Source of the DNA: Sipunculus nudus
Taxonomy: Eukaryota; Annelida; Sipuncula; Golfingiida; Sipunculidae
Length of the DNA stretch: 64,000 bases
NCBI GenBank assembly: GCA_026874595.1
Contig: CM049306.1
Location: 75,267,642 to 75,331,641 of the forward strand
Reading direction: 5' to 3'
Every line of letters begins with the position of its first letter. The first letter of the stretch is position 1. Shown here one piece after another: positions 13,701-28,800 of this stretch. The notes under the pieces were generated by a model. That model made no database searches, was not told the origin of the DNA, and saw nothing but the letters and a program-made list of their open reading frames with translations. The position numbers were made by a program, and so were the translations under genes.

Positions 13701-13768
13701 AGCCTGGTTTTCCTTTGCTCCTGTGGTGTTTTTCAGTTTCTCAGTCTCTCTTTTCTTTTCTCTCTTTT

Positions 13769-13809
<41 letters not shown>

Positions 13810-16800
13810 GTCTGTCTCCTTTTGTCTCTCTCTCTGTCTGTGTCTGCCTGTCTCTCTATTTTATCACTGTCTCTGTCTGTAGCTCTGTCTGTGTCCTTCT
13901 TGCTCTCTGTCTCTGTGTTCTCTAAATCTGTCTTTTTGTCATTGTCTTGTTCTCTAAAATTGTCTCTCTCTGTCTCTTATCTTCTCAGTTCTCTCTGTCT
14001 ATCTGTCTCATTTCTATCTCTGTCACTTTCTGTCTCTGTCTGTCTGTTTCTGACTCCATGTATGTGCATCTCTGTTTCACTATTTCTGTTTCTATGTGTG
14101 ACTCTCTTTCTCTTGTTCGCCTTTCTCACTCTATGTCTCTGTCACACACAAACATTCAATCTCATTGTTATATCAGAGCCAATGAAAAGCATGAGGCCTC
14201 TCTTTTTCTGCTTCATTTAATTAATGATTCAGAACGTTTGCGTACATTTGTCCGCGTGTGACATCATGCCAGACCTGATACTGCCTGTAGAATGCATTGA
14301 TTTTTTTTTTTTTGCTTTATTATGTTCCCATCTGCAAATTGGTTCAGAATACCTTTTGTCTGATAATCTTTTGTCCCTCCCTTCCCCCATCAGGAGAGAT
14401 GGGTAATTTTACAGTTTTACAAATAATAGGTTGAATGCCTAATCTAATTATTTCAAATTATTTCCAGTAATGTAGTTCCACGGCTTTCCATGAAAGAAAT
14501 GATAATATTGTGGTCTTCAGTCAGAAAATATTACTGAAATAATTAGTGGTTTTCTGATTAATAGACTACATTGAACTTTGGTTGTTTTCTTTTATAAAAT
14601 GGTTATCAGATCTTCGTAAAATTGATCATAAACTATAATGTATGCACATACCAAGACTATTTTCGGGGGGGGGGGGATAAAATGGTGAACAATGGTAATA
14701 CTGTACTTTGAGCTGCTCATAAGTGTCAGTAACCTTGCTGTTACCTTGATCTTTCAGTGTGACTGTAACCATGCATTGGGGTAATAGTGCCCAATTTAAA
14801 ATCATCTACCTAACTACTTATAAGACACATATAATGGATTAATAGTTGATCATCAGTCGTTATCACCTTCTTTCATTACAATGTACTATCTTTGGTGTAA
14901 GAAATAGTATAGTCCAGTTTTCCTGGAATTATATTTTGAAACAAATTGACTGCCAAGTTTGTGTGAATTCAATTGTATCATTGCTGCATGAATCCAGAAG
15001 ATTAAAAGAGCATCCTTGAAAACATGGTTGCCTGCACATCAGCAGACTGCTATGTATACTGTGCTCATAACCTGTAAAAAGGTGCTCTTTGTCATCTAGT
15101 TTTTGTAAGATAAAATTGTATTCATTGTCAGTATCATGTGAGATTTATTAATAAGAACCATACTTTAGATAACTTTTATGAGAGTACTGTTTATAAAAGT
15201 AGACTAAATTAGCAATTGTATAATATATGTTGCACAGTGGTGTGGTTGGCTTCTTCTTCGTGAGGTTAAATGATCACGATTTTCACTTTTCCAATGTTTT
15301 GTGAGGTTTCCATTCTCGTAATTCAATATACAGTAACCTTCACTCAGTATATCCAATATTATTTTAATGATATAATATGTGCTCAAAACCTTAACACTTT
15401 GATAAGGATTTGAGGGAACACCAAACAATTGGAAATGTTTGCTCTTTGTTGTCTTTGTTGTCTGTTGATATATATATAATAACTATATTTTGCCTTTGGA
15501 CTTTAATTAACTATACAATGAAGTAACAATGAGGTTACATTATAAGTGATGGTATAGAGGAGGTTTGTTATCACAAAGGATATATATTTTTTAGATATTG
15601 TTGTATAGTAAATATAAAAAAATTGAACCCAAAATTAAAAAGCCAAGGAACCACAATGTCCTTGGTCTCCTGGTGCCCAGGGCAGATGTAGGTTATGGTT
15701 TACCTCAGACATTGCGAATATTAAAGATTTGAACCCAAAATTGAAAAGCCAAGGAACCATAATGTCCTTGGTCTCCTGGTGCCCAGGGCAGATGTAGGTT
15801 ATGGTTTACCTCAGACATTGCAAATATTAAAGATTTGAATCCAAAATTGAAAAGCCATGCAACCACGGTATGTCCTTGGCCTCTGATGCACAGGGCAGAC
15901 GTAGGTGTACCTCAGACATTTCCTGTATCGTTTGTTAAGTCGACTGTAGTCTTATATCTGGTGACTTTTTTGTTTTATCTACTATTTAACATGTACAGTA
16001 ATTTATGTGGGAGGATCTAAATGGATAACAGTTATGTCACACACCAGATTTACAATCCAGCCATCCTTGTGTGGTTAATTTAATTTATCCTCCAATATTC
16101 ATTAATCATTATTGCAGCATCATATTCATTGTTTTCTCTCACTAAAGGTTACCAGGTCGTATATAGTTCTGCAACAGCTACTACAGACTATTGTTGAGTT
16201 TTGTTGTTACAACACAGTTCCACTATACTTGTAATTATTCAGTATCACTGTATCAAGTAACTCAAAACCCTTTAGTATTGTTTTGGTTAAGGTTGTTAAT
16301 GTTATTGTGTGGATCAACTAGTCTCAGATTTAGGATGTGTCATTTAATTTAGAGTCACTTCATTTATCAGTCACGTGAAACCCTCATTCATCCAAAGCTA
16401 GGACACCCATATCTGCCAAATTTCTCTTTAAAGAGTCGCTCTTTTTTGAGAATTTACTAAAAATGAGGCTAAATTCTCTTTTTTTAACCACACTCTTTTT
16501 TACACTAATCAATGCAAAAAAATATATACATATACAATCAGTCAAATTGACAGTTATGTGCAGAACCAATTTTAGCTGTTCACATAACATGACCAGATCA
16601 TATGAAGGAGAGTATTAGATGAGTACAATGTAGAGCTCAACTAGACTTGACTGAATATCTTTTTACTGACATATATACATGAAACTGGGTAACACACTGA
16701 ATATTATCAGTTCCAGACATTTCCCGTTACAGATTCCTGATGGTTGCTGATGTTAAGGTGTTTGAGATGGTTTATGTCTTTGTTCTGTTTCTTAGTGCAT

Positions 16801-19800
16801 ATGTTTACAAGGTATCAGGGACTTTCATATACAGGTAGATGAAATTTTTTTTAATTAAAAAAAAGGATGGACCTTATGGGAAGGAATATTTCTGGTATGT
16901 GCATGATGACGGTTGTTCCTATATTCACCTATTCTGGTGAGTACAGTCCCTTTGTTGTGGTCTAGAGCAACAGAGATATATATGTGACTGTCACAGGAAG
17001 ATTGTTTTGGTCTGCTTTCAGGTCCACTTTACGAACTGCCTGTCATATGCAAGTCCAGATATACCTACTTTAATATTAAGTGGGTTAACACCTTATATAT
17101 GTATAAGCAGTAACCAATTATTAATCAAGGATATACGTGGCAGTTCTGTAAATGTGGTAACATGTGGTTACCAAGTGCAATTAATGTATCAAATGACAAA
17201 TATGATACTGAGATGTGGCTACGGCAGGCTACCCACAAAGCCCCATCCCTGATACATGGAAACACACCCTTATGAAGGAAGACACTATAAGGCTCTGTGT
17301 GTTTCCCAGCAGTTTTTTTTGCCAGCTGTTTGTCCTGTAGCTTCCTGTCTACAGCTTGTTACTACTTAGTACATATAAGGGACTGATCATACTCTGTTAG
17401 GATGTGACACCACATGCTGCCAACCATACATGATTGTTCTTAATTTTTCTGACCACAAACCTCTCCCACTTAACTAGAGACAACTGGTTGCAAGAAATGA
17501 CACTGAGGGTTTGGGTCCAGTTTATTGACAAAAAAAGATCATATTCAGTCATATATGAAATTATTTTTTAAAATACATTTTTAAATTTATTTTTAACTGA
17601 TTAAAAACCCAGTGAGTTTGCATATATTGGACCCAAACATAGAAGACAGTTGTGACATGTAGTGCACATGCTCATTAAAATGATGGATTACACCAGTGTG
17701 ATGACAAAGGATATGGAAGGAAATGTCAGTAATAGTGCACAGTTTTGATGCATCTTAAATCACTGTGGACATGGGTTTTCAGATTCATATTTTCTGCATT
17801 GCTCAGTTAATTTCAGATTCTCTTGATCATTTGAGACCCTACATCCAGATGCGCATGTTCTCTGAATTAAGACAACAAAAAAGCTACTGAACTGGCAGTA
17901 AGAAATCCTTAGAGTGCATAACCCTGCAAATGTTAGGATCCAGATCAGCCCTCAAAGTGCAACTGATTAATCCTTAGCCAGTGACCACCCTCCTGGACAT
18001 TTTTATTGTAATTCATTGTCAATTTCTGGAGATACTGTATGACAAACACAGACAAAAAGGGATGAATTTGGCAAGATCGCTTCCAGATCCATCCTAATTT
18101 TAAATGATCAGCCCAAATGTTTTTTAAAGTGTTCATTGCCTTGGTCCTCCTGTCCATAAAATTTCTTGTTGAATTAATAACAAACAAACTGGGGTAAAAA
18201 CATAACCTTCACAGCCTTTGTTTGTGGATATAGAACTTGTGCGGTGTCTGCATCTAGTGTGTTCAGGGCTTGATGCAGCCAGTGGGCATGCTGCAATGGG
18301 CACTCTTTTTACTTTCATACATATCTGTTACCTATTTATTGTACCGCAGCAGGTTATGTTTATATTATGTATCACCACCACAGGTTATCTATATATATTT
18401 ATACAGCAACACCAGGTTATGAAAATAGGAACACAGGCCTAGTCAGAAACACTGTTGTACTGCTGTCAGTCCAGCTGGAAGCCATAGATGTACTTTTTTC
18501 AAGGCTCACGTGAAACGCAGATGACAAGCATGTAGACCAGTAACTGAGGTAGCGTGGAGTTAAGACAGCGCTGAATGACTGGCGGGTTGGTCCGCTGTCT
18601 GGTAGTTGTAGTAGTAACACCTGATCACCTGATCACGATGATGCACCACGTTGTGCACGCAGTGATCCCAACAAGTGCAAGTTGACTTACTCTCCCAGCA
18701 TTCCTGCATATCTGAGCGGTAAAATTCTCTATTTCCTCCACCAGTTGAGCAAAAAATGGAACACGCTCTGACATTCAGACATTCGGGAAGGAAACCATCT
18801 CACTTTACAAACAAACTATTATGATGTTTAAATTCACGCAAAGTATTCATGGAAATTTTGGCTTCCTGGAGGAAGTGTGGTTTTATTAATAGCTCTGTTA
18901 ACATACAGTGTTTCCAGACATTTGATCTGGTATTTAACTTGAAGAGGAACATGCAATGATTTAATGGATAATAATATGCAGGGATTGATCCAGGATTTTA
19001 GGAAGGGAGGCGTTTACAATTTCCATCCAGAAATTTGTTACTAAAAAGAGTTCCCTAAAAAGTTTTTTTTAAGTCTTTAGTCTTAAAAAATCAGAGAAAA
19101 CTACAAAGAAAGGAAAATTGTTCTAGTAAGGATGGGGAGTTGGGTTAAACCTCTAACCCATCCACTTAGACTGCCCCTGATGTGTACGCTTTTCCATGTA
19201 AAAAATTCAGTCTTTTAATAAAGTAATGTAAACAATACAATACAAACCTTTTTATCAAATATTTTTTTATGGCTCAATCAGACCTGAAACTTGGTCAGGC
19301 TCACTCAAAATGATATTTTCCTTTTCCCCTTTCAAATTTAAAGTCTGTCCACTGAAAACTAATATCTGGTTCTTCTCTTCATTATAATTTAAAGATGAAT
19401 ATTTGTGGGACACTTAATACTAGCCAGGGTTTCACATGATCCAGGGTCCTATACATCATTGCCAGGCACCTTGTCAATTTGTCATGGTGCATTCTTTGTT
19501 TCTATGATGTTCCAGATCCAGGTATATGATGGTAGACCTGAAGGTTTATTATATTTATTATAAACTTTCAGGTATCTAACAATTCACTTTAGTTTGCAAA
19601 ACTGCGGTCACGCTTGATTCATCCAGGTGACAGTCAGTCTAGTGTCATGACCCATGGGCCACTCATTTAGGCAAAAACATGAGATCACCATTTAGTTTTA
19701 TGTACAGTGCCTGGGGATGTTTAAAACATGTAGGAATAATTTTGCTACAAGCATTTCTAGGTTACTTGAACCTGATGCATAGCAAATATTAAACATCAGA

Positions 19801-22800
19801 AATGTTCCAAGCTAGAAATTGTATAATGCAGTCACAATTTCTGCCTTATCTGGGATCATGGGGAGGTCAGACATAACATTAATGGTTTATCAGTGACCTT
19901 TCTGTGTCATCAGCAGTTTTTATTGCTGAGAGAATTCTGGTGAGCTTGCAAACCAATGGGTCTGACTGTTTGGCCTTAGGGTCATATGGAAGTGATTTTT
20001 GCGTTTCGTGATTTTACGAGGCCACCTGAACACAGGGGAAAACTGTAAATACCTCCTGGTGAGGCTAAAACCTTGAAGTGACATATGATTTAAAGCCAAA
20101 TGGTCTGTGCGAGGATATACCATCAGGTCGGCCGAGCATGCTGCAGCTACATGGAAATTACCAAGTTACACGCATGAATGGACATCCTGTGTACATGTGA
20201 GGCTTAGCTCCTGGCAAGACACCTCTACAGCAGAAACTCTGTGGACAAACTCAGCAGTAACAAAACGGTGGCACCAGTTGACCTGTATGTGTATATTATC
20301 AATCAGTATTGGATATTCCTGGTATACACTTGATGTACACTTTGTGAACATCATTCAAACCTGGACCAGGTGTAAACATGGTATGTACCTAACTTCGACG
20401 ACAACAGCTTTGTGTATATGTACTTTATGGAGATCACGCACATGCCCTTCATAGCCAATATGACAGTATAAAGTATGTGTCATGCTGGCTTGGTAGGTCT
20501 GCCTAGGGGATGTATAGTAAACATTGTTTAAGGACAACTTCTTGTGCCTTATGGTCTTGGCTTTTGGCTTGTCTATAGGTACAAAAGTGTCTTCTCAGTT
20601 TGTTTATACATAATGTGATTTAATGTCTGATAAAACCTGATGCAGTAATAATATATCTCAGTGTACTTCTAATTCATTGGATAATTGACTCCATAAGTGG
20701 AGAAATGTCTTTATTCAAATTTGGTGTGAGACTGCACACTATTAATATTTTGACAATTTTATAACAGATCCAGTACAAAAAGATGTATCATTAATGCCTG
20801 AAAATTTATGGGCAGGGAATTTTGCCATGTAGTAGTTTGTTTGCATCAGTATTTCAGAATAACTTGCACATTGTGTGCATGGATGTATAATCATAACCAT
20901 TATAGTTGCATATAGCGTATCACCAAGGAGGCAAAGGAGGTTGTTTTCAACTCTGTATGTTAGCAAGATTATGCAAAAATTACTGATTTCCATGAAATTT
21001 TGTACAGGGAGGATATATGGACCAGGGAGGAACTTTAGTTAGATTTAGCACAGATCCGAGGAAAGGGTAGATTTATTGCCTCCACCTGGAGGGTATGCAT
21101 TCATCCCTGTTCGTATGTTGGTGTTTTTGTTCACAACATCTAAACACACAATCTGGAATTAAATCTCATGAAATTTTCAGGTCATTTCGGGAATGGGCCA
21201 ATGAAAATTAATTTAAATTTTGGTGTCGATCCAGCACATGAGCCAGTTTCAGGATCATCATCAAGAAATATTCATAAATATACATGAGTCACTTATGTAT
21301 GAATGATCCTGGGAATATGGGCAGAATAAGTGAATGCTTTGGGAGCATCCCCCCCCCCCCCCCCTTGACATACACATGCACACTGCAGAGGCTTCCATTC
21401 CTTAGAATGCAGATTTCTAGTTCTATTTTTGCCTTGCAGAGTTATCAGCCTTCCTTAGTTCCTCACTAGTGTTTGACCCATGGTGTGAATATTCCTCATA
21501 AGCCCCTGCCACCATGTGGATCTGTTATTTATTATTGAGGTATTGGTATAGATTTGCTGTGTAGGGTCTGAGAGATCAAATCACCTGCTGTGTCCACGAG
21601 ATCATGATAAATTATGCCCTTAACAATACCTGCTTACTGTAGCATGTACCTTATGTTTAACTACATGAATCTAAGAAGGAACAGTTTTCAATGAGTCCAC
21701 CTGGGTGTCTTCTTATATAAACAACTCTGACTAAGATTCAGAGATACACATGTCCAAAAAAATGGATTTACCAGGCTAAGGTAACATTTATTTAGTATCA
21801 TAAACAAAGAATATCAATTTGTCTAAGGAAATAAATATAATAAGAAATATTTAAGGAGTTTATAAAAGTACTTCATCATGCTTATTTCTGTGTGATGATA
21901 CTTGCATGTATTTCTTTATACTGTGTGGTAGGCTTTTTGTTAAAGAAAATGAAACCTTCATTTATAAGCACATCAGCACAGGTGAACAGTAATTTATTCT
22001 TTAGCCTCAATGGCATCTCATGTATATTGTGCCGGTAGCATCAGTATTAGCATACATTTTATGTTACCCCAAATTTTAAGATTACTTCACCTTATGCAAT
22101 TATAAAGATTTTGTATGTATATAGGTGTTTGATATAATAATGATTTTAAGTTACTGTATGGTAAATTCCAAGCATAAAACCCTGATGAAACAATGAAGAA
22201 ATGAAAATCATGAATATTTAATAACCTCAGGAATACGAAGACATGCACAGTATTTTTCTTTACATGTAGATTTATATAATATGACCAGAATATTTGTCTT
22301 ACAACTTATGACTAAGAAATCTCAAATTAGAAAATAGCTATTTTTTGTATAAAGATCTGTTGTTAGATTTATGTGACAACAAGTAGGTTAAAAATGACAA
22401 CTAAAAGGGCCCTTATCATTTGAGATAAGATTGTCCTAAGATTACCTTCTAGTGCCACTGAATGCCAGATAGAATCATGGAAACAATTTTGAAACTGTTC
22501 ATTGTGGTTTCATTTGATCAGTACACTACAGTGTAAATATGGTGTGATTAATTTTACCACAGCTGACTTTCGGTAATGCTGAGCAAGCAATATCAGTACT
22601 TGTCAAATGTACTTGTTATTTATAATGTCAGTGACTTTGATAAACAGCCCGCAAAAGCATTTCATCTGATCTTTTCTGGTTATCACACTTTCATCAAATT
22701 TGTGGTTTGAACCACATTTACAGGATTCTGTATAGATTATAATCAGACAATATGGCAGGATGCTTTGAAAGGATAATTTGTACATCCTTCTTTCATTGAA

Positions 22801-25800
22801 AGTTCAGTGACACAGCTGCGCGTGACATTATTGAGCTACTGAATTATACTGATTAACGGGATAGAATTATGTTAGGGCTTTGAGGATTACTCCTATATTT
22901 CCTATATATTCCTATATTTCTCCTGTGTGAAAATTGTCTCCTATAATATCCTATATATTCCATCATTTAGGTATTAATCTCCTATACAGCTCTCTAAACC
23001 AATTAAATGGACCATTAGATATTGTTTTGAGAACTTGCTTTTTCAAATATAAAAGAAAACATTAATCCTCTGAAGGAACTAAGATGAGCAGCAAACAGGA
23101 GCATAACAAGGACTAATGTTCATTAAAATAAACCCCAGAAATCTGCATTCTAAGGAATGCAAGCCTCCACCATGTGGGGGTACCAAAACCATGTTTGCAT
23201 TCATTTATTTGGCCCATATTCCCAGGTTCATTCCTGCATAAGTGATGTTACATTAGTGAATATTCCTTCATGATGTTCCTGAATCCAGATCATGAGACTG
23301 ATCTACACCATAATCTAATAGTTTCTTCATTGGCCTTTTCCTAAATGGCCTGAAAATTTCATGTGATTCTGTTCATGATTGCAAAAGTTATGTTGAGAAC
23401 AGTAACAGAAACACGCACACAAACACAAACTGGGATGAACGCATAGCCTCCTGGCGGAGGCAGAGGAGTGGTGATCCACATCCAACAATTATTTATTTTG
23501 TGTGGCCTTTTTTTGGGTTATTTGTTGAATGGAAAATTTTGTTGCTTTTTTATCAGATTATTTATGCATTGGTTAAAGACAGGTGCCTGTTTCGTTCAGA
23601 AAGTGAGGTTAAACATATTTTTATGCAGTTCACCTGACAGGTGCATTATAACCAGATTCAGAACCTCAAATGTACCGTAAACATACTGACTGCTTACAGG
23701 TGTTGAATCGAGGTAAATCTTATATGAATGGAGATAAAAATGTAGATCAATACTCAAGAGTTCAGATACACGGGTTCCTGTCCTTACAACCTCAACATCT
23801 GTCCATTCATAAAATATTGAGACCTAAAGAAATGTGATCATTATCTTTGTTATTTTCTGCCAGTGAGTGGCAAGTCCTGATGGTGATGATAAAACAACAT
23901 CCTCTAGGATATGTCACTCGTCTCCAAGTTACTATCTAGTTCACATACAAAAGTGTACCACACACGTTATGTTTTGCAATCCGACACCATCACTCTTGTT
24001 CAGGAGGCAATACATTGTCTGAAAACCTGGCCACTTCTTTAAAGCTGGTGATTTTCCTTCCAGAACTTACAAATGGTTGCCACCGTTTAATTAGGAAATT
24101 TGTATATATGTGAAGTCATGTTTAACACACACAAAAAAAGCTTATGTTGTATGCTGAGTCAGAGATGTAGTAGATAAGTCTAGCTAGCAGGTTCCTGTCT
24201 GACATCCAGTGCAAGATTAATGGAATACTGAACATCTTGTGGCATGCAAGTTTAACTCAAAACAACATTTTGACATTTGCGACCTTCCCTTGTGTCCATC
24301 CTGCTGTTATTATCTGCATCGTGTTCAGTGATAAAAGATGGTCATCCCTTCTGGGTGTTCTTTTGAGGGTGATGCAAGTTTTAGAACTGCTTCCATCATA
24401 ATCAATATTTATACATATAGAGGTGGAGGGCTGCTACAAATAGAGACTGCCAGCAGCTCAATTCAGCCATCAGGGACAATGCAGGACAGCAACAGCAGCT
24501 GAAAAAGCTTTTGTCAATTATCTGTATTTTAAGTCTCTGTGTATTGTCAATATAAGGTTGAAGGTTTTGCAGTACATCATAATACCCATAACTCCCCAAA
24601 TGTCCTTGACCTTTTTCATACAATGCTTTATGGTAATGATATTATTTTTGGACAGCATGTGTCCTTTAATGACTAATTTATGGAATCCTTGTTATAACCA
24701 GATACACGGGTGTAAAGGAGAGTTAGGCTATTTGTCAATGACTGTTATATAAGGATATTCAGAACTCATTATATTTATCATTCACAAAATTGAATATCAC
24801 AGTATTCATTACCCTATTTATTGTCAACAATAATTGTTCATAATTTTCTCTGTTAAGCTAGCATTTCATATATGCGCAATTTGCTAGAAAACGGATGCCT
24901 GTGATTTTGTATGCTTATCATGTGATATGTATGCAAAACTGAGGATATAGTAAAGAGCTGCTGGAGTAGAGGAGTCATCTGCCAGAGGAATACCCTATGA
25001 CTGATGACAAAGTGTGGAATTTCCCAATCCGTTACGGTGTGTAAGTGTTTTCAGTCGCTACAGTAAGCGACCGGGAGTGCTGCATACACATGTATATATG
25101 CATACGTACCTTATACATACTTATGGAATCACTCCAAGAGAATGTCTGATTCCTAGCTACATACACATACGTAATGCATCCATACCCCATATGCATAAAT
25201 GGAATGCTACCTTTGAAGTGACTCTGCTTCAGAGAGAGAAAATAACTTTTATATTGTTTCAGGAACAACATGAATTCCAACTTGAAATACATTTGTCTGT
25301 TATTGACTGTATACTGAAACTGATAAAAGGCCTGTGAAATCTTATTTCTGTTAGTGTATATAAGCTAAATGATTTCTTTGTGCAAGAAATTTTTCACTGA
25401 TCACAACTGTGTTTCACCGCAAATATTTAACAGAAATATTGTATATAAAGAATATATACATGAACATACTGTATAACGTAAAAATTCAATTTCTAAACAT
25501 ATATCCAATCTCATATTAATAATGGTATGTGTCTTGATATATATTAATATATTGAGGAACATGATTAAGGACAATATGTTTATGCTCATATCTAGTTCAT
25601 TATCAATAATTGTGGGCGCTGTTTTATTAGTAGTCTTTGCAAACAAAATTTTTTGCTGCAGATCTGGATTGCCATGGTCAAAGTACTCTGCTTTAGGTTC
25701 TGTAGGACTTAAAAATAGATGTCATGCCAAGGGCATGAAAGATAGGTACAGGTGTATGTGTTTAATCAATTAGAATGTGAGTAAAACAGCACACTTTCTT

Positions 25801-28800
25801 AGCTGTGCATCAGCTGAGATCAGTGACTTACAGACAGCTGAAATACCATAGTTCCTTCCATCAGCTCATGTCCACCTGTTTTTTGCTTTGAAAATTGTAA
25901 TTAGGAAAAAGTTGGGGTAAAAATTTAAATTAATGTAGAAAACTAAGGGGCTTTACACCTTATGTTATAAACAGAATTATTTAAAAATAAATCAGTCTAC
26001 ATTTTACAACATATCAGCCCCATTTATGGCAGTCAAGATCATTGGTCACATGCAAAAACAGCCTCAGTCGACAGCTGCCAATTGGATGATGTCATGTAAA
26101 TACTCTAAAATTTATATATATATCCAAATCAAACATAGATGGCCACTCATGCAGGGTGTTTGTGATCTGTTAGATCATTGTGAAATGTCTAAAAAGTTTG
26201 TAGACAAATTGGAGATTAATTGTAAATATCTGAATGACCATATTAGGATTTCACCTGCATATGCAGATTTATTCGAATTTATTGAAAATAGAAAAGCACT
26301 CAGAGAGCAAAGACCTCCGCCATCTGACATTGTCAGAAATGCAGCATTTTACCTTTAACCCTAAAATTCAATCCATTTTTCCTTGTATCATTGCCAAGCT
26401 ATCCTGAAAATATCATTAAAATCTGTTAATAACTTTTTGAGTAATGTTGCTAACAGATGAACAAACTAACGCCAGCATAAACATAATTTCCTTGGCAAAG
26501 GTTAATATAAAAATTTAAGAAAAGTGTCTGTACAGAAAAGTGGACACAGGCTGGTAGAACATAGTATAGTGGTGAATCAGCATCTTGATATAAGTGGTAT
26601 TAAAGTGTATATATATATTGCCAGTTCTGTACAAGTCTTCATCTTCTTTACAGGATCAGGAACTGCAGCAGAAGATTGATCATGAGATTAAGATGCGTGA
26701 TGGCACAGCCAAGCTTCTGGCAGCGTCAAAACATCCCGCACAGATGCTGGAGGCGGCCAAGAGTCTGCTGACCTCAAACACCCGCATGATCTCCTACATG
26801 ACAGAACTGCAGAAACGCAAAACTGATGAAGTGCTGCGACGGAAAAGGTAATGGTACATAATACATCTATAAAAATTGTTCTAGGGCTAGGACTTTTAAA
26901 GGATGATAGTCCTTTTTATTTGATGCTCATTTCAGATTTTAAGACTGCATTCACATAGATAAATTTTCAGACTATATCTTTACAACTGTAGGTTATTTGT
27001 TATTTAAAGAGATCAGTAATACTTGTATCTAAGGTTGGGATGATAACTAAAATCTGGTATTATTATGATGTGCTTTTTTATATGGTTTTAGTACATCAGA
27101 TGCCCTTATTGGAATACTACATTAAGATAATGGCATCACAAGGTTTCTCTTTCTGGGTTAAAAAAAAATAATTATACATCAAGGATAACATTTATCTTTA
27201 TCATTCCCATGAAATTCTGTACAGAAGAAATCATTTAATATAAAATGTATATGGGTATAAGAATGTTCAAAATGACAGGGTTTGATTACCTGACAGAATC
27301 AATTTCTGCGATAACTCTTGAGCATTTTATGGCTTATTGGTACTCCTGGACACGTGTCAGAAAGTACTGACAATATGGTGACAAGTACTTGAGTACCTTT
27401 GTCAGATACTGATATTACAATATCACAGTATTTCACAATAAAATTAATATCATTTAATAACATGATAGAAAAAAAATTGTTGTCACAACCCTAATAAATA
27501 TATTAAATATTTTAAGTTAAGGTTTCTGAACCACTCTGAAAGTTTTCCAAAAACGTGGAAAATAGGTTTCCTTTCCAAAAAAAAGTGGAAAATAGGTTTC
27601 CCTTTTCTCAAATTAGTTAAGGTCTTGAAATTTAAGGGAGGCTGAGTGGCTCAATCAGGAAAAGTCAGAGACTGACAGGTCAGGCAGAGAAAATGGTCAG
27701 TCCATTATTTATTGGATGAAACAAAATCAATTCCATGTATATCTTGATTTTACCTTGTTCAACATAACTGCCACTCACTGCATCAAATATTGTAACTGGA
27801 AATGACTTGATTAACCATTTTCAAGAATGGCAGAAACTCTGGAATGTTGTATTAGATAAAGCTTATTACCTAAATTTTGAAATGATCACATTCAAAAGTA
27901 ACCATGATACATGACTGTATAAGCATGTAATGCAGGATTTCTCGATTCTGTGCTGTTTCAAATCTTATTAAGGAAAAGCAGAATAGAATGCAGAATCAGA
28001 TGTAGAATCACCATGACAGAATTCATAATGAATCCCAGCTTTAAATAAATATTTTTAGCGAACCTGTGAGCTAATGCGATGGTGCAGCGTCGTCCGTCGT
28101 CTGTACGTTAACCATAGCTATCTCAAAAACGGCAGGAGCTAGCATCACCAAATTTTTTGCAAATATTCAGTCATCCAAAAAACTATATCGGATTTTGTTT
28201 ATTTTTTTTCTAACTGCATTTTCTTAGATTTTATAGGGAAAAAGCTAAAAAAAAGCTTAAAAATTCTTCTTCTCTGAAACTGTCCAGCCAAAAAAGCATA
28301 TTAAAATTTAAATCTCATAAACGGCTGGAGCTATCATCACCAAATTTTATGCCAATGTTGGTCACATGAGTCATATCTGAAATTGAGGTATTGGTGGCGC
28401 CACCTGCATCGGCCTTTTTTGTACGGGGTCATCAGTGCCCGTATCACACTGACAGCTACAAATAACTTCTTCTCTGAAACAAAATGGCCAAATTGTTTAA
28501 TATCGCACAGAAATGATCCTAGGGTAGTGCTTTCTGAAGTTTGTTCAAATGGTCTCAGTTCAGTGACTTTTGGCTAAGTTATAGGAAGCTGAATTTAGTC
28601 GTATGCCATAACAGCCCATTTTAGCTAAGTGGCTACAAAAATCTTCTTCTCAAAAACCACTGGGCCAAATTCTCAAATCTCACACATTAATTATCCTTAG
28701 ATGTTGATAATTCAAGTTTGTTCAAATGGTCTCAGTTCAGTGAATTTTGGCTGAGTTATGGGGAGCTGAATTTAGTCATATGCCATAACAGCCCATGTTA

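Larger units (their letters stand above)
10735..26653 (+). other. Rhotekin intron 1 (15.9 kb)
   Basis: GTGGGT donor, TCTTTACAG acceptor. It contains a TCTC microsatellite (13741-14130), a 106-bp tandem repeat (15623-15920), two copies of the GCATTC dispersed repeat (21077-21420 and 23138-23466) and a short element at 26308-26506. TCCTATAT-rich simple sequence occurs at about 22890-22990. The rest shows no coding signal. An intron of this size is a plausible home for alternative first exons, but none could be recognised. Confidence 0.7.

Noticed and set aside
13723..14220. Leu/Ser-rich open frames of up to 165 codons
   Set aside because: They are translations of the TCTC/TCTG microsatellite in alternate frames; low complexity, no homology, no splice context.
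26026..26358. 110-codon open frame just upstream of rhotekin exon 2
   Set aside because: It runs into the MITE-like repeat at 26308, has no recognisable domain, and exons 1 and 2 already join in phase without it. A decayed transposon fragment remains possible.
27030..27495. Possible second hAT-like element (AAGGTTGGGATGAT to TGTCACAACCCT)
   Set aside because: The ends match poorly and no target duplication was visible.
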